A stretch of DNA of 64,000 nt from Convivina praedatoris. GTDB lineage: Bacteria > Bacillota > Bacilli > Lactobacillales > Lactobacillaceae. A model generated the notes under the pieces. The model saw nothing but the letters and a program-made list of their open reading frames with translations, searched no databases and was not told the DNA's origin. Below, one piece after another: positions 44,375-53,985 of the stretch; the first letter of the stretch is position 1, and the number at the start of each line of letters is the position of its first letter. The stretch is from the NCBI RefSeq assembly GCF_933208505.1, contig NZ_CAKOEU010000001.1. The stretch is one strand, 5' to 3'. The position numbers and the translations under genes were made by a program.

Positions 44375-44635
44375 TCAGAAAACCAACTGCATATCGTGCA
44401 ATACATCATATATTTCAATCGCCACTAGATCGATATCATCAAACTCAAACTCACGGAATTGACGATGTTCCCGGACCCACCATAGGCCTTGAACCTGATC
44501 ATAACTTACCTGCAAGACCTCAACCCCATACACCTCAAAACGGCGTAACTGATACTCGCCATCAGTGGCCTCAGTCATCGCTCGTAGCCGGGTCATTATC
44601 TGTTTTAAATCACTAGTTGGTGAACTTAAAGGCAT
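44375..44635 (-). CDS. YkuJ family protein (DUF1797)
   Basis: An 86-residue soluble protein of the YkuJ/DUF1797 family, recognised by the C-terminal FDDIDLVAIEIYDVLHDM and the central RRFEVYGVEVLQVSYD. No known function; the fold is small alpha/beta. The chosen ATG lies eight bases after AGAGG. It lies between the LafC-like gene and ltaS in one orientation. Confidence 0.8.
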   Translation of the reverse strand: MPLSSPTSDLKQIMTRLRAMTEATDGEYQLRRFEVYGVEVLQVSYDQVQGLWWVREHRQFREFEFDDIDLVAIEIYDVLHDMQLVF

Positions 44636-44649
44636 ATTCATCACCTCTT

Positions 44650-45672
44650 TTAATCATACTGCTTAGTTGGCAAAATATAGGCAATTATACCAGCAAAAAT
44701 ACCAAAGTAGTAGGTAATCAACCGCCATAGCAGAATTACTAAGATCAAGGTAGCTGGGTTACTAACAAAAGGCGTAAAAAGTAACTTAAAACTCAGCTCA
44801 GCACCACCAACTCCACCAGGAACGGGGAAGAGTGAAATGACCATGACAATCATAATGTTCATCGTGACAATTAACCAAGGATTTACCTCGGGATAACCGA
44901 AAGCTCGAATCACAAAATAAGGAATCATATAGAACACAACTAACTGTAACACTGTCCAAAAAGTCGATTCTAACAAGGCCCGCTTGTTTTTAATAACCCG
45001 TCGAGATTCAAAATGGAAATTATTAATTTTGACTTCGATACTGTCAACGATTTTTTGATAGTGTTTAGGACTAGTAAAGTGACCAATCAACCGCGCCGTC
45101 AAATGAACCAACTTTAGGGTAAATGCCGGCCAAAACATTACCAGCAAAATTCCCACAATCACAATGGCATGAATAAAAATCGCAAAAGGAATAAATTCAG
45201 CAAAAGTATGGTCAACATATTGATAAATAAAATTATCAGCAGCACCATAGGCGACGATAAAAAAAAGGACAACCACAATTTGGTAGACTAAAAATTTCAT
45301 TAAAATGGTCGACAAAGCCCGACCGGTTTCGATTTTAGCCTTGGCCAAAGCAAACAACTGGGCCGGCTGTCCTCCACTAGCAAAGGGGGTTAACCCACTA
45401 CCCAATAAGTTCATTAGAGGAACCTTAATTAAAGTAGTCCAATGGATGTGTTCTTGATCCTTAGCACTCATTAACGCCCGAGTAGCCATCGCCTCCAAGA
45501 GAATGGAAACCACCATCATGACTAAACCGGCAGCTAACCAACGCCAATCCAAAACACGCAAAGCCTCTTCGAGTTGCTTACCCTTCCCCTTAAGCTCTTG
45601 AACCAAATAATAAACCGTAACCGCCGTTAGTATGACTACGATACCAGCAGAAATCTGATTACGTTTTGACAT
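44650..45672 (-). CDS. LafC-like membrane protein, UPF0104/lysyl-PG synthase TM region family
   Basis: A 340-residue polytopic membrane protein with eight or so hydrophobic segments, of the UPF0104/YbhN family (flippase-like). The signature SLFPVPGGVGGAELSFKLLF and GLTPFASGGQPAQLFAL are clear. It follows two glycolipid glycosyltransferases and precedes ltaS; a homologous third gene (lafC) occupies the same place in Listeria, so a role in moving or handling the LTA anchor glycolipid is reasonable but unproven. The start is the ATG six bases after AAGGAG; the frame is open 48 bp further. Confidence 0.82.
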   Translation of the reverse strand: MSKRNQISAGIVVILTAVTVYYLVQELKGKGKQLEEALRVLDWRWLAAGLVMMVVSILLEAMATRALMSAKDQEHIHWTTLIKVPLMNLLGSGLTPFASGGQPAQLFALAKAKIETGRALSTILMKFLVYQIVVVLFFIVAYGAADNFIYQYVDHTFAEFIPFAIFIHAIVIVGILLVMFWPAFTLKLVHLTARLIGHFTSPKHYQKIVDSIEVKINNFHFESRRVIKNKRALLESTFWTVLQLVVFYMIPYFVIRAFGYPEVNPWLIVTMNIMIVMVISLFPVPGGVGGAELSFKLLFTPFVSNPATLILVILLWRLITYYFGIFAGIIAYILPTKQYD

Positions 45673-45697
45673 CATCTTCTCCTTGTTATTAGCCATG

Positions 45698-46705
45698 TTA
45701 TTGACTAAGGACTTTATCATAAGTTTGGGCTAATTGCTGCCCAATAACTGCTAAATCTCGCGCTTGAGCGACTTGATAACCAGCCTCGGTTAAATCAGGA
45801 ACTTGCCTACTTAAGATAGCATCCATCTTTGTTTGAAATTCAGCGACGTCTTTAGCTTTGTAACAATTTTTTTGGTCAGTCAACCAAGGGTCATAGACTG
45901 GAATATCTCGAATCAAAGCATTTTGCTTAGAGGCCAATGCCTCCAAAACAACAATCCCTTCGGTTTCTTCAAAAGAAGGATATAAGAACAAATCGGCTCC
46001 CTGATAGGCACCCAAAATGACATCCCCAGTAATATAACCAGCAAAAAACAAATTATTCGGATGAGCCCCTTCAACCACTCGCCGCACTTTGGCTGGAATT
46101 AATTTAGGATCAGTATAACCAAACCATATAAAAGTAATATCAGGATTATTTTCCGCTAATTGAACAAAATCAAAAATCCCCTTACGTTCAAAAAATAAGC
46201 CAACACTAATTACTGTTTTTTGATCGGGGGCTAAACGGAAATAATCCCGAAATTTTGCAACTTTATCACTAGATTGCGCATATTTAGCCAAATTAATACC
46301 ATTTGAAATTGGATAAATTGGCTGCGTTAAACCATAACTACGTAATAGACTTTTAGAATATGGCGTCGGCGTAATTAGCGCATCACCTTGACGATATAAT
46401 GAAACTAAATGATGCTTATAAAAAGGGGCAATCCAGTTGGAACCTACAAAAGAATTACGAAAGTCCTCATAGGTTGAGTGGGCATGATAAACCACTTTTT
46501 TGCCCATTCGATGCGCCCGGTGAACCATATGCATACTGTTAACACCATAAGTATTAATGTGCAACAGATCATAATCACTACAATGTGGGTCAGTTGTGAC
46601 CTCCACATTGGTATGCGATAAGGCTTCCTGTTGTAAACGCATTGCCCGGCCAATACCGGACTTAGAAATTAGTTTTTGGTTTTCAAAATATAAAAGTACT
46701 TTCAA
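45698..46705 (-). CDS. Glycolipid glycosyltransferase, family 4 (LafB/BgsA-like)
   Basis: A GT4 glycosyltransferase of 335 residues with the GT-B fold; the donor site ends in EETEGIVVLEALASK. The likely reaction is addition of the second sugar to monoglycosyl-diacylglycerol to form the LTA anchor. The start is a TTG (LKVLLYFENQKL) placed one base after the stop of the preceding gene and seven bases after GGAGA; an ATG 60 bp upstream would overlap that gene. Assigned by family and by the operon order. Confidence 0.85.
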   Translation of the reverse strand: MKVLLYFENQKLISKSGIGRAMRLQQEALSHTNVEVTTDPHCSDYDLLHINTYGVNSMHMVHRAHRMGKKVVYHAHSTYEDFRNSFVGSNWIAPFYKHHLVSLYRQGDALITPTPYSKSLLRSYGLTQPIYPISNGINLAKYAQSSDKVAKFRDYFRLAPDQKTVISVGLFFERKGIFDFVQLAENNPDITFIWFGYTDPKLIPAKVRRVVEGAHPNNLFFAGYITGDVILGAYQGADLFLYPSFEETEGIVVLEALASKQNALIRDIPVYDPWLTDQKNCYKAKDVAEFQTKMDAILSRQVPDLTEAGYQVAQARDLAVIGQQLAQTYDKVLSQ

Positions 46706-46706
46706 G

Positions 46707-47948
46707 TTAGTTTCTCCGGAAGGGATTGCGCAAAATTCGCTTAATGTAGCCAATCTCTTCGTCATTCAAATATTCTTCTTTATCTTCATCCGAAGTTTGT
46801 GTTGAGCGATAATTTTCCAATACTTCTTCATAGAAGTTAACTACCCGAGTAGCAAAGGTATTGGCATCGACGTTATACATTTTTTCCTTACGAATTTCAC
46901 TATCAGCAACTGTTTGAGGATTATTTAAGTAAAATTCAATTCCTTGTAAGAACTCATCATAGTCATCAACTAAAGTCCCAATAGCCGGACTATCTACCAA
47001 ATTGTCTAGATAAGGTGAATGAATAGCTACAAAGGGACGATCAGCCGCCATAGATTCAATAAAGGTCAATCCTTGGGTTTCAGAATCAGAAGAGCTGACA
47101 AAAACATTGGCCATTCGGTAGTAGTCATAAACTTCTTCATGTCCCACCATACCGGCAAAGGTAATGTGATCTTGCAAATCTAAATCATCGACCTGTTCTT
47201 CTAAAGTTTTACGAGCCGGTCCGTCCCCAGCAATCACTAACTGGGCATCTGGATAAGACTGTAACAGTTCTGAAAAAGCCGAAATCGTCATGGTAATATT
47301 TTTTTCAGGAGCTAATCGACCCAATGACAATACCACTGGTTGTTCGGGCGTAAATCCATATTTGGCACGCAAATCGACCTGATCTTCTTTCACGTCTGGT
47401 AAGGCGACGCCAGTTGGAATCACTGGGATTGGAATATCAGTCACGCCATAGCGAATCAAAGTATCACGAACCAATTGCGAGGGCGCAACCACCCCAGACA
47501 TTCCCTTCAAATAGGCCTTCACCAAGGGGCCAACCCCACTAGGCTTTAACAACATACCGCGGGCAAAGTAATTCGTATAATCTTCATACATTGTATGATA
47601 CGTATGTACCACTGGTATCTTCAATCGACGAGCAACAAATTTCCCCATCAAGCCCAAAGAAAATTCTGTTTGCGTATGAATAATATCTAGATCTAATTCT
47701 TTACCAATTTCAACGGTTTGAATTAGCCCCCGAAAGGTAACACGACGGTCTTTATAACCGAAGTATGGCATACTAGAAAAACGATACACATGCGTTTCAT
47801 CCGCATCTTTGGCAATTTTAGGATCAGTAGCGGTAAAAATATATACCTCATGACCTTGTGCCTCTAAGGCATCTTTTAATGTTTGAATGGAAGTGACAAC
47901 CCCACTCACCTGTGGTAGATAGGTGTCGGTAAATATTCCTATTTTCAT
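46707..47948 (-). CDS. Diacylglycerol glucosyltransferase, family 4 (LafA/BgsB-like)
   Basis: A 413-residue GT4 enzyme starting MKIGIFTDTYLPQVSGVVTS, characteristic of 1,2-diacylglycerol 3-glucosyltransferases of Lactobacillales. Conserved VVHTYHTMYEDYTNYF, GVVAPSQLVRDTL, and the donor motif SSDSETQGLTFIESMA. Makes monoglucosyl-diacylglycerol, the first step of the LTA anchor. First gene of a unit with LafB-like, LafC-like, YkuJ and LtaS. Confidence 0.88.
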   Translation of the reverse strand: MKIGIFTDTYLPQVSGVVTSIQTLKDALEAQGHEVYIFTATDPKIAKDADETHVYRFSSMPYFGYKDRRVTFRGLIQTVEIGKELDLDIIHTQTEFSLGLMGKFVARRLKIPVVHTYHTMYEDYTNYFARGMLLKPSGVGPLVKAYLKGMSGVVAPSQLVRDTLIRYGVTDIPIPVIPTGVALPDVKEDQVDLRAKYGFTPEQPVVLSLGRLAPEKNITMTISAFSELLQSYPDAQLVIAGDGPARKTLEEQVDDLDLQDHITFAGMVGHEEVYDYYRMANVFVSSSDSETQGLTFIESMAADRPFVAIHSPYLDNLVDSPAIGTLVDDYDEFLQGIEFYLNNPQTVADSEIRKEKMYNVDANTFATRVVNFYEEVLENYRSTQTSDEDKEEYLNDEEIGYIKRILRNPFRRN

Positions 47949-48026
47949 AATTAACCCCAATATTTGAATCAGATTAAGTGACGGCAATAATGCTAGTATA
48001 TCATTATTAAAAAACCATTCCAATGT

Positions 48027-48063
48027 AAAAAGCGCTTCCGTCAATACGACTGGAGCGCTTTTT
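48027..48063 (-). terminator. Terminator after the ABC exporter genes
   Basis: Stem AAAAAGCGCT / AGCGCTTTTT with a further paired centre; T-run on the minus strand. Confidence 0.85.
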
Positions 48064-48067
48064 ATTC

Positions 48068-49849
48068 TTATTCAAAGACCATCTGATTATGATACAAATC
48101 GGCATAAAAACCATGCTCAGCCAATAATTGGTTATGAGTCCCCTGCTCAATAACGCGACCATCTTTTAAGACCACAATTTTATCAGCTCCCAGAATCGTT
48201 TTTAGCCGATGGGCAATCACAAAACTAGTCCTACCGGCAATCACATTATTCATAGCTTCTTGAATTTTGGTTTCCGTCACAGTATCCACATTTGAAGTGG
48301 CTTCATCTAAAATTAAGAAATCGGGATTAGTTAAAATTGTCCGAGCAATGGATAATAGTTGTTTTTGTCCCGTTGAAAAAACCGAGTTTTCATCACTAAC
48401 CTGCGTCTGATAGCCCTCTGGTAGGGACATAATAAATTCATGAATATTAGCCTGCTTGGCGGCTCCAATCATTTCTTTATCAGTCGCATTAGGTTTTCCA
48501 AATTTAATATTTTCAGCAATCGAACGACTAAAAATAACTGATTCCTGTAAAACAATCCCAACCTGATCTCTAAGTGATTTTAAATCAACCTGACGAATAT
48601 CGACCCCATCAAATGTTATTTGACCGCTGTTGACATCGTAAAAACGATTTAACAAGTTCATCACTGTCGTTTTACCAGAACCAGTTGGCCCAACTAAGGC
48701 TACCATTTGCCCCTTTTGAACATCAATTGATACATCGTGTAAGATTTCTTGTTTAGTATTGTAACCAAAACGAACTTGATCTAGTTGTACACCATTTTTT
48801 AAAGCAGGCAAAACCGTACCACGAGCCTGATCAACTTCTTCCGGTTCAGCTTTAACCTTAGTTAAACGACCGGCCCCAGTAATGGCCAATTGCAACATAT
48901 TATAAATCGAAGTCAATTGGCTAATTGGTTGATAGTACTGCTGCGAATAATTAACGAAAACTACTACTAAGCCTAATCCAGTCGCCTTACTCATGCCACT
49001 ATGCAAGACTAACCACGAACCAAAGAAAATGACAATTGCCAAATTTAGTAAAGACAGACCTTGCATTAAAGGCATCAGCATCCCTGAATAAACCTGTCCT
49101 TTATAAGTTTCTTCTTTCACTTTTTCATTATAAGGATCGAAGTTACGAATCGATTCTTGTTGCAATCCTTCGGTAATGATAATCTTCTCACCATTCACCT
49201 GCTCATTAATGTACCCATTCATCCGACTAATTGCTTGCTGTTGATGAGTAATGTGATAACGAGCCCGTCGAATAATAACTAAAGCCACCAAAATAGCTAT
49301 CGGTGTCAAAGCCATGGTCACCCAGGCCATGATAGCACTTTGCTCAAACATCATCCAGATGACGCCTAGGAACAACAGACCCTGCGAAAACACCTGGAAA
49401 ATAGCCTGATTCATGGCATTAAAAATATTATCCAAATCCGAAGTAAATAGCGAAAGAATTTTACCGTCTTGATGCGTATCAAAATAACGAATCGTCATCT
49501 TTTGCAACTTGGAAAAAAGGCTCACACGCATTTCCCCAGTTGACTTGGCACTAATCCGACTGGTAATTAACCCTGAGGCCACCAAGCCAATTTCCGTTAG
49601 GCCATAAAAGAAAACCATGGCCCACAGGGCATTATAAAAACCATTCATACTAGCCTGATGATGAGTCGTTGGGTTCAAATACTCACCTAAGTAAGTCGCC
49701 AAGGCGGTAATGGCCTGGCCGAGATACACCGGTGCTTTAATTTGGGCGTAAGTTCCCACCAAGACCGCAATCATAGCAAATAATAGGCCCCGCCAATAAC
49801 GTTTTAAATAATTATAAAAATAGACAACTGCCTGGATAAATTCACGCAT
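48068..49849 (-). CDS. ABC exporter half-transporter (LmrD/YheH-like)
   Basis: A 593-residue fused membrane-ATPase half transporter with six N-terminal transmembrane helices and a C-terminal ABC domain: Walker A GPTGSGKTT, signature FSTGQKQLLSIAR (S-T-G-Q instead of S-G-G-Q), Walker B FLILDEATS with the catalytic Glu, His loop IAHRL. It starts 2 bp after its partner and forms a heterodimeric multidrug-type exporter. Substrate unknown. Confidence 0.9.
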   Translation of the reverse strand: MREFIQAVVYFYNYLKRYWRGLLFAMIAVLVGTYAQIKAPVYLGQAITALATYLGEYLNPTTHHQASMNGFYNALWAMVFFYGLTEIGLVASGLITSRISAKSTGEMRVSLFSKLQKMTIRYFDTHQDGKILSLFTSDLDNIFNAMNQAIFQVFSQGLLFLGVIWMMFEQSAIMAWVTMALTPIAILVALVIIRRARYHITHQQQAISRMNGYINEQVNGEKIIITEGLQQESIRNFDPYNEKVKEETYKGQVYSGMLMPLMQGLSLLNLAIVIFFGSWLVLHSGMSKATGLGLVVVFVNYSQQYYQPISQLTSIYNMLQLAITGAGRLTKVKAEPEEVDQARGTVLPALKNGVQLDQVRFGYNTKQEILHDVSIDVQKGQMVALVGPTGSGKTTVMNLLNRFYDVNSGQITFDGVDIRQVDLKSLRDQVGIVLQESVIFSRSIAENIKFGKPNATDKEMIGAAKQANIHEFIMSLPEGYQTQVSDENSVFSTGQKQLLSIARTILTNPDFLILDEATSNVDTVTETKIQEAMNNVIAGRTSFVIAHRLKTILGADKIVVLKDGRVIEQGTHNQLLAEHGFYADLYHNQMVFE

Positions 49850-49851
49850 TG

Positions 49852-51567
49852 TTAGTCCTCCTTTGCCTTTTGGGTTTCATAAATTTCACGGTAAATTGGT
49901 GAAGAATTTAGCAGTTCGTGATGATTACCAGCGGCTACTAGTTGGCCCTGATCTAAGACTAAAATTCGATCCGCATGAATAACCGAACTAATTTTTTCGG
50001 CAATAATTAGGGTTGTTGTTCCCTGTAAATCATGATTTAAGGCTTCTTGAACTAGCTTTTCACTGCGGGCATCCAAGGCAGAAGTCGAATCATCTAAAAT
50101 TAAGACCTTGGGTTTGCCAATCACCCCTCGAGCAATTGACAAACGTTGCTTTTGACCACCAGAAAAATTGGATGAACGTTCATCAACTTCATGATTAAAA
50201 CCATCCTCATAACGATCAATAAATTCAGACGCTTGAGCAATCGTGGCCGCCCGTTTCATATCATCAGTATCGGCTTGCGGATTACCATGCCGTAGATTAT
50301 CAGCAATTGACCCCGAGAAAAGGATGGCTTTTTGTAACACCAATGATACTGCTTGCCGTAAGGAGCGCTCATTGACCTGTTTCAAATTAATATTACCAAC
50401 CGCAACTTCCCCCTGCGTAGGATCATATAAACGAGGAATCAGCTGGGCTAAAGTTGATTTACCGGAACCAGTAGCACCGACAATACCCACCATTTCGCCC
50501 GCCTTGATATCAAAAGAGATATCCTTTAAGGCCGGTTGGTCATCACCAGGGTAGGTAAAACTAACATGTTTAAAACTAACACTCCCATTTAATTTTTCTT
50601 CCGGCGCCTTAGCGTCATAGACAATATCCGGTTCAGTTGACAAAACCGCTTGAATTCGTCGCAGAGAAACAAAACCACGCGAAGCAAAAGTTGAAACCAT
50701 CCCACCAATCATAATGGCAAACAAAATCTGCATTACATAAGAAATAAAAGGCGTAATTGCAGCTAAATTATCAGGATACCCCACAATATCCTTTCCAACT
50801 AACAACAAGGCCGTACCAATTGCCAAATACGAAATCACCATAAAAATTGGAAACAAGAAGTTAAACAAATAGCCAATTTTAATATTCACATCCACCAAGT
50901 CATTGGTGTTATTGGAAAAACGTTCAATTTCACTGTCTTCTTGATTAAATGACTTGACTACTCGAACACCCTGTAGATTCTCTTTAGCCAAAGTATTATT
51001 CAAATCAATTAGATTTTGAATTTTAAAGAAATACTTCCCCATTTGCTTAAAGATTCCCCGCGAGGATAGTAAAATAGCAACAATCATTAAGACCACAATC
51101 CACCACAAACTAGGAATTGTAAAAATAGCCAAAACCACAGCACCCACGAATAAGATGGGAATCCGCAACAAAGACTGCAATAGGGTCATAATTAGCTGTT
51201 GTACCTGATTGACATCATTAGTCATCCGAACTACCAAGTTTCCAGCCGAAAAAGTTTCAATATTACCAAAAGAAAAAGTTTGGATTTTACGGTACTGTTC
51301 CGCCCGAATATCAGCCGCAATTGACTGCGACACTTTAGCAGCCAAAACAGTATTAAAAACACCGGCAACAATACCGATTACCGCCAATCCAACCAATTGA
51401 ACGCCATATTCGATAACTTGACTTTGCTTATCAGCAATAATTGCTGAAATCATTTTTTGCAGTAAATGTGGCTGCCAAAGTGAAGCACCCGCCATAACAA
51501 TTACGGCTAAGACAGTAAAAAATATTTCAAGGCGATACTTTTTAGCATGCCTAAGTAGAATCTGCAT
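49852..51567 (-). CDS. ABC exporter half-transporter (LmrC/YheI-like)
   Basis: A 571-residue half transporter with six membrane helices. The nucleotide-binding domain has Walker A GATGSGKST, signature FSGGQKQRLSIAR and Walker B VLILDDSTS, in which the usual catalytic Glu after the Walker B Asp is Asp, and the H-loop His is replaced (IIAEKISSV). This asymmetry is typical of the degenerate half in heterodimeric exporters such as LmrCD and fits pairing with the downstream gene. Confidence 0.9.
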   Translation of the reverse strand: MQILLRHAKKYRLEIFFTVLAVIVMAGASLWQPHLLQKMISAIIADKQSQVIEYGVQLVGLAVIGIVAGVFNTVLAAKVSQSIAADIRAEQYRKIQTFSFGNIETFSAGNLVVRMTNDVNQVQQLIMTLLQSLLRIPILFVGAVVLAIFTIPSLWWIVVLMIVAILLSSRGIFKQMGKYFFKIQNLIDLNNTLAKENLQGVRVVKSFNQEDSEIERFSNNTNDLVDVNIKIGYLFNFLFPIFMVISYLAIGTALLLVGKDIVGYPDNLAAITPFISYVMQILFAIMIGGMVSTFASRGFVSLRRIQAVLSTEPDIVYDAKAPEEKLNGSVSFKHVSFTYPGDDQPALKDISFDIKAGEMVGIVGATGSGKSTLAQLIPRLYDPTQGEVAVGNINLKQVNERSLRQAVSLVLQKAILFSGSIADNLRHGNPQADTDDMKRAATIAQASEFIDRYEDGFNHEVDERSSNFSGGQKQRLSIARGVIGKPKVLILDDSTSALDARSEKLVQEALNHDLQGTTTLIIAEKISSVIHADRILVLDQGQLVAAGNHHELLNSSPIYREIYETQKAKED

Positions 51568-51656
51568 AATAATCCCCTTCCAACGAACTGGAATTATTTC
51601 CCAGTCAGAGTAGCCATAATCTTAACACAATCAAACTTAACCCGCTAAACTTTACT

Positions 51657-51680
51657 AAAAAAGAGGCCTAAGGCCTCTTT
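51657..51680 (-). terminator. Terminator of yajC
   Basis: AAAGAGGCCT TAGGCCTCTTT palindrome with T-run on the minus strand, between yajC and the ABC operon. Confidence 0.85.
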
Positions 51681-51693
51681 AAACAATCCATAA

Positions 51694-52062
51694 TTACTTT
51701 TCAGATTCAGTCTGAGTCGCAGTGCTTTGTGAATCAGTGGTTGATTCGCTGACTTCCTTAGGAGCAGTTGAATCATCAGTAGTTGCTGGTGCAACTTGAG
51801 CTGTTTCAGCAGCCTTAACCGTGCGAATAGCTGTTAAATCAAAAGTTAAAATAACACCTTCGGCGTTTAAATCAACCGTTTGCTTTGCAGTATCAACACT
51901 TTCAACTACGGCGTGCATACCACCGATAGTCACCACGTGGACCCCTCTCTTCAAGTTATTCTTCATTTCTTCTTGACGAGCCCGTTGCTTCTTTTGATTC
52001 CGTGACATTAAATACAACATGGCAATAATCAAAACTAGGGGCAAAATAATATTCATTGACAT
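51694..52062 (-). CDS. yajC: Preprotein translocase accessory subunit YajC
   Basis: A single-span membrane protein (IILPLVLIIAMLYLMS) with the YajC core RNQKKQRARQEEMKNNLKRG and VHVVTIGGMHAVVESVD, which associates with SecDF. The C-terminal 35 residues are a Ser/Thr/Glu-rich low-complexity tail. The start is the ATG of MSMNIILP, 12 bases after AAGGAAG; a GTG 12 bp upstream is also open. It follows tgt by 35 bp, the usual tgt-yajC pair. Confidence 0.88.
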   Translation of the reverse strand: MSMNIILPLVLIIAMLYLMSRNQKKQRARQEEMKNNLKRGVHVVTIGGMHAVVESVDTAKQTVDLNAEGVILTFDLTAIRTVKAAETAQVAPATTDDSTAPKEVSESTTDSQSTATQTESEK

Positions 52063-52109
52063 AAAATAGAACACTTCCTTATTTTTCTTAACAACAATTA
52101 TAACAAACT

Positions 52110-53327
52110 TTAGAATAGACGGGCATTCGGTTTATTGTAACCATACTCTTCCATCACTTGTTCACGGAATTCTAATAATTCATCATTTTCAATTGCCCGC
52201 CGCATATCTTCCATAAACTGCAGTAAGAAGCGCAAATTATGGGCCGAAGCAATCTGAGCTCCCAGTAATTCATGGGCATTAAATAAATGATGTAGATAGG
52301 ATCGCGTTAAAGTCTGGAAAGGATTAAAACCCGGAATATCATACTGGGCTAAATCACCAAATTGATTAGTACGGATGGGATTATCAGAGTAGTAGGATAA
52401 ATCAGCATCAATTGGTGTAAAGTCGTTTTTATACTTAGCGTTGCGAATCACTACCCGACCATGGCGCGTCATTAGGGTACCCTTACGGCCAATTCGAGTT
52501 GGTAGCACACAATCAAACATATCAATTCCACGCATAACACTATCAATCAAAGAATCCGGTGCGGCTACGCCCATCAAGTAACGGGGTTTATCTTCTGGCA
52601 ACAGTGGCATAGTAAAATCAAGCACTCGGTTCATTTCCGTTTTAGATTCTCCGACCGATAGACCACCAACGGCATACCCTGGTAAATCCATCTTAACTAA
52701 TTCTTGAGCCGATTCAGTTCGTAAAGCCCGAAAGCCAGCCCCCTGTACAATCCCAAACAAGGCCTGACTATCCGTCTTCTTATGATATTGCTGGGCCCGG
52801 TCGGCCCAACGCAAAGACCGCTGCATCGATTCTTTCACATAATCATAAGGTTCAAAATATGGAATAGCTTCATCTAACTGCATCATCACATCCGAACCCA
52901 AATTGTTTTGGATTCGCATGGCAACTTCAGGCGACAAGAACATTCGGTCCCCATTCACGTGGTTTTGGAAGGTAACCCCTTCTTCTTTTAATTTACGAGC
53001 ATCTGACAAGGAGAACACTTGAAAACCACCCGAATCCGTCAAAATCGCCTGATCCCAGCCCATATATTTATGTAACCCGCCGGCTTCAGCAATTAATTCA
53101 TCTCCTGGTCTTACCCAGAGATGATAAGTGTTACTTAAAATAAATTGAGAACCAATTTCTTTTAAGGTACGGGCATCGACACCCTTAACAGCACCCTGGG
53201 TTCCGACTGGCATAAACATTGGCGTTTCAAAAACACCATGAGGCGTATGAATCCGGCCGCGGCGAGCGCCAGTATGCTTTTCAGTATGTAAGTGTTCATA
53301 CCAAACCGCTGGTTTTTGATCTGTCAT
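52110..53327 (-). CDS. tgt: tRNA-guanine transglycosylase, lacking the zinc-binding cysteines
   Basis: Exchanges the wobble guanine of Asp/Asn/His/Tyr tRNAs for a queuosine precursor. Catalytic Asp98 (DSGGFQVFSL) and nucleophile Asp272 (MFDCVLPTRIGRKG) are present, and VQGAGFRALR and AVGGLSVGE are conserved. Bacterial TGT normally has a C-x-C-x-x-C zinc site before N-Y-(S/T)-R-A-Y. Here the sequence after PIDADL (residues 305-310) is SYYSDNPIRTNQFG and on, about 20 residues longer than usual, and contains no cysteine up to TRSYLHHL; only the zinc His in SAHNLRF (363) remains. Length 405 versus about 380. It may be zinc-free or partly impaired. Confidence 0.9.
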   Translation of the reverse strand: MTDQKPAVWYEHLHTEKHTGARRGRIHTPHGVFETPMFMPVGTQGAVKGVDARTLKEIGSQFILSNTYHLWVRPGDELIAEAGGLHKYMGWDQAILTDSGGFQVFSLSDARKLKEEGVTFQNHVNGDRMFLSPEVAMRIQNNLGSDVMMQLDEAIPYFEPYDYVKESMQRSLRWADRAQQYHKKTDSQALFGIVQGAGFRALRTESAQELVKMDLPGYAVGGLSVGESKTEMNRVLDFTMPLLPEDKPRYLMGVAAPDSLIDSVMRGIDMFDCVLPTRIGRKGTLMTRHGRVVIRNAKYKNDFTPIDADLSYYSDNPIRTNQFGDLAQYDIPGFNPFQTLTRSYLHHLFNAHELLGAQIASAHNLRFLLQFMEDMRRAIENDELLEFREQVMEEYGYNKPNARLF

Positions 53328-53460
53328 AGTAACTCCATATTTTCTGTTTAAAACACTCTTAGTAGTATAACACGCTCCTAAATACCTACGATTACCATTC
53401 CCCTATCAGCCCATAACTTTGATAAGATGAAAGAAAAATACTAGAAAGAGACATTGATTC

Positions 53461-53955
53461 ATGGAAGAAAATTATATCGCCCGAATGCGGGCCAAAGTTG
53501 GGCATGAAGGCATGATTTTTGTATCAGCTTTTGGGGTTCTTTGGAATCGGGAACACACTGCTATTTTACTGGAAAAGCGCTGGGATGCAGAACGCGGTTG
53601 GGGATTTCCTGGTGGTTACCTAGAATATGGTGATTCACCCATGCAGGCCGTCGTACGTGAATTTAAGGAAGAAACCAATTTGGACGTTGAAGTTGTCCGA
53701 ATGTTAGGATTATCAACTAATGTTACTGAAAAAAATTCTTGGGGCGATGCCCAAGAAACAATCGGGATTGGTTTTGAAGTCCGCCAAATTGGCGGTTCTT
53801 TACAAAAAGATGGCACTGAAACCTTAGATTTACAATTCGTACCGGTAGATCCTGAGCCAGTTATGTTTGTACCGCAAGCCCAAGCAACACTACACCGGAT
53901 TTTAACCGAGAGTGAACATTCTGAGCGCCCTTGGTTACGCGAAAATAGGCAATAA
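53461..53955 (+). CDS. NUDIX hydrolase
   Basis: A 164-residue NUDIX protein with the complete box G-x5-E-x7-R-E-x2-E-E-x-G/N: GGYLEYGDSPMQAVVREFKE-E near residues 56-78, in which the final Gly-Ala is T-N. It hydrolyses a nucleoside diphosphate linked to another group; the substrate cannot be told. It is a single gene with AGAAAGAGA upstream and a terminator at its stop codon. Confidence 0.87.
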   Translation: MEENYIARMRAKVGHEGMIFVSAFGVLWNREHTAILLEKRWDAERGWGFPGGYLEYGDSPMQAVVREFKEETNLDVEVVRMLGLSTNVTEKNSWGDAQETIGIGFEVRQIGGSLQKDGTETLDLQFVPVDPEPVMFVPQAQATLHRILTESEHSERPWLRENRQ

Positions 53956-53983
53956 AATAAGCACCCAGACTTGGGTGCTTATC
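53956..53983 (+). terminator. Terminator of the NUDIX gene
   Basis: ATAAGCACCCA GACT TGGGTGCTTAT, a perfect 11-bp stem; the T-run is weak. Confidence 0.7.
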
Positions 53984-53985
53984 GC

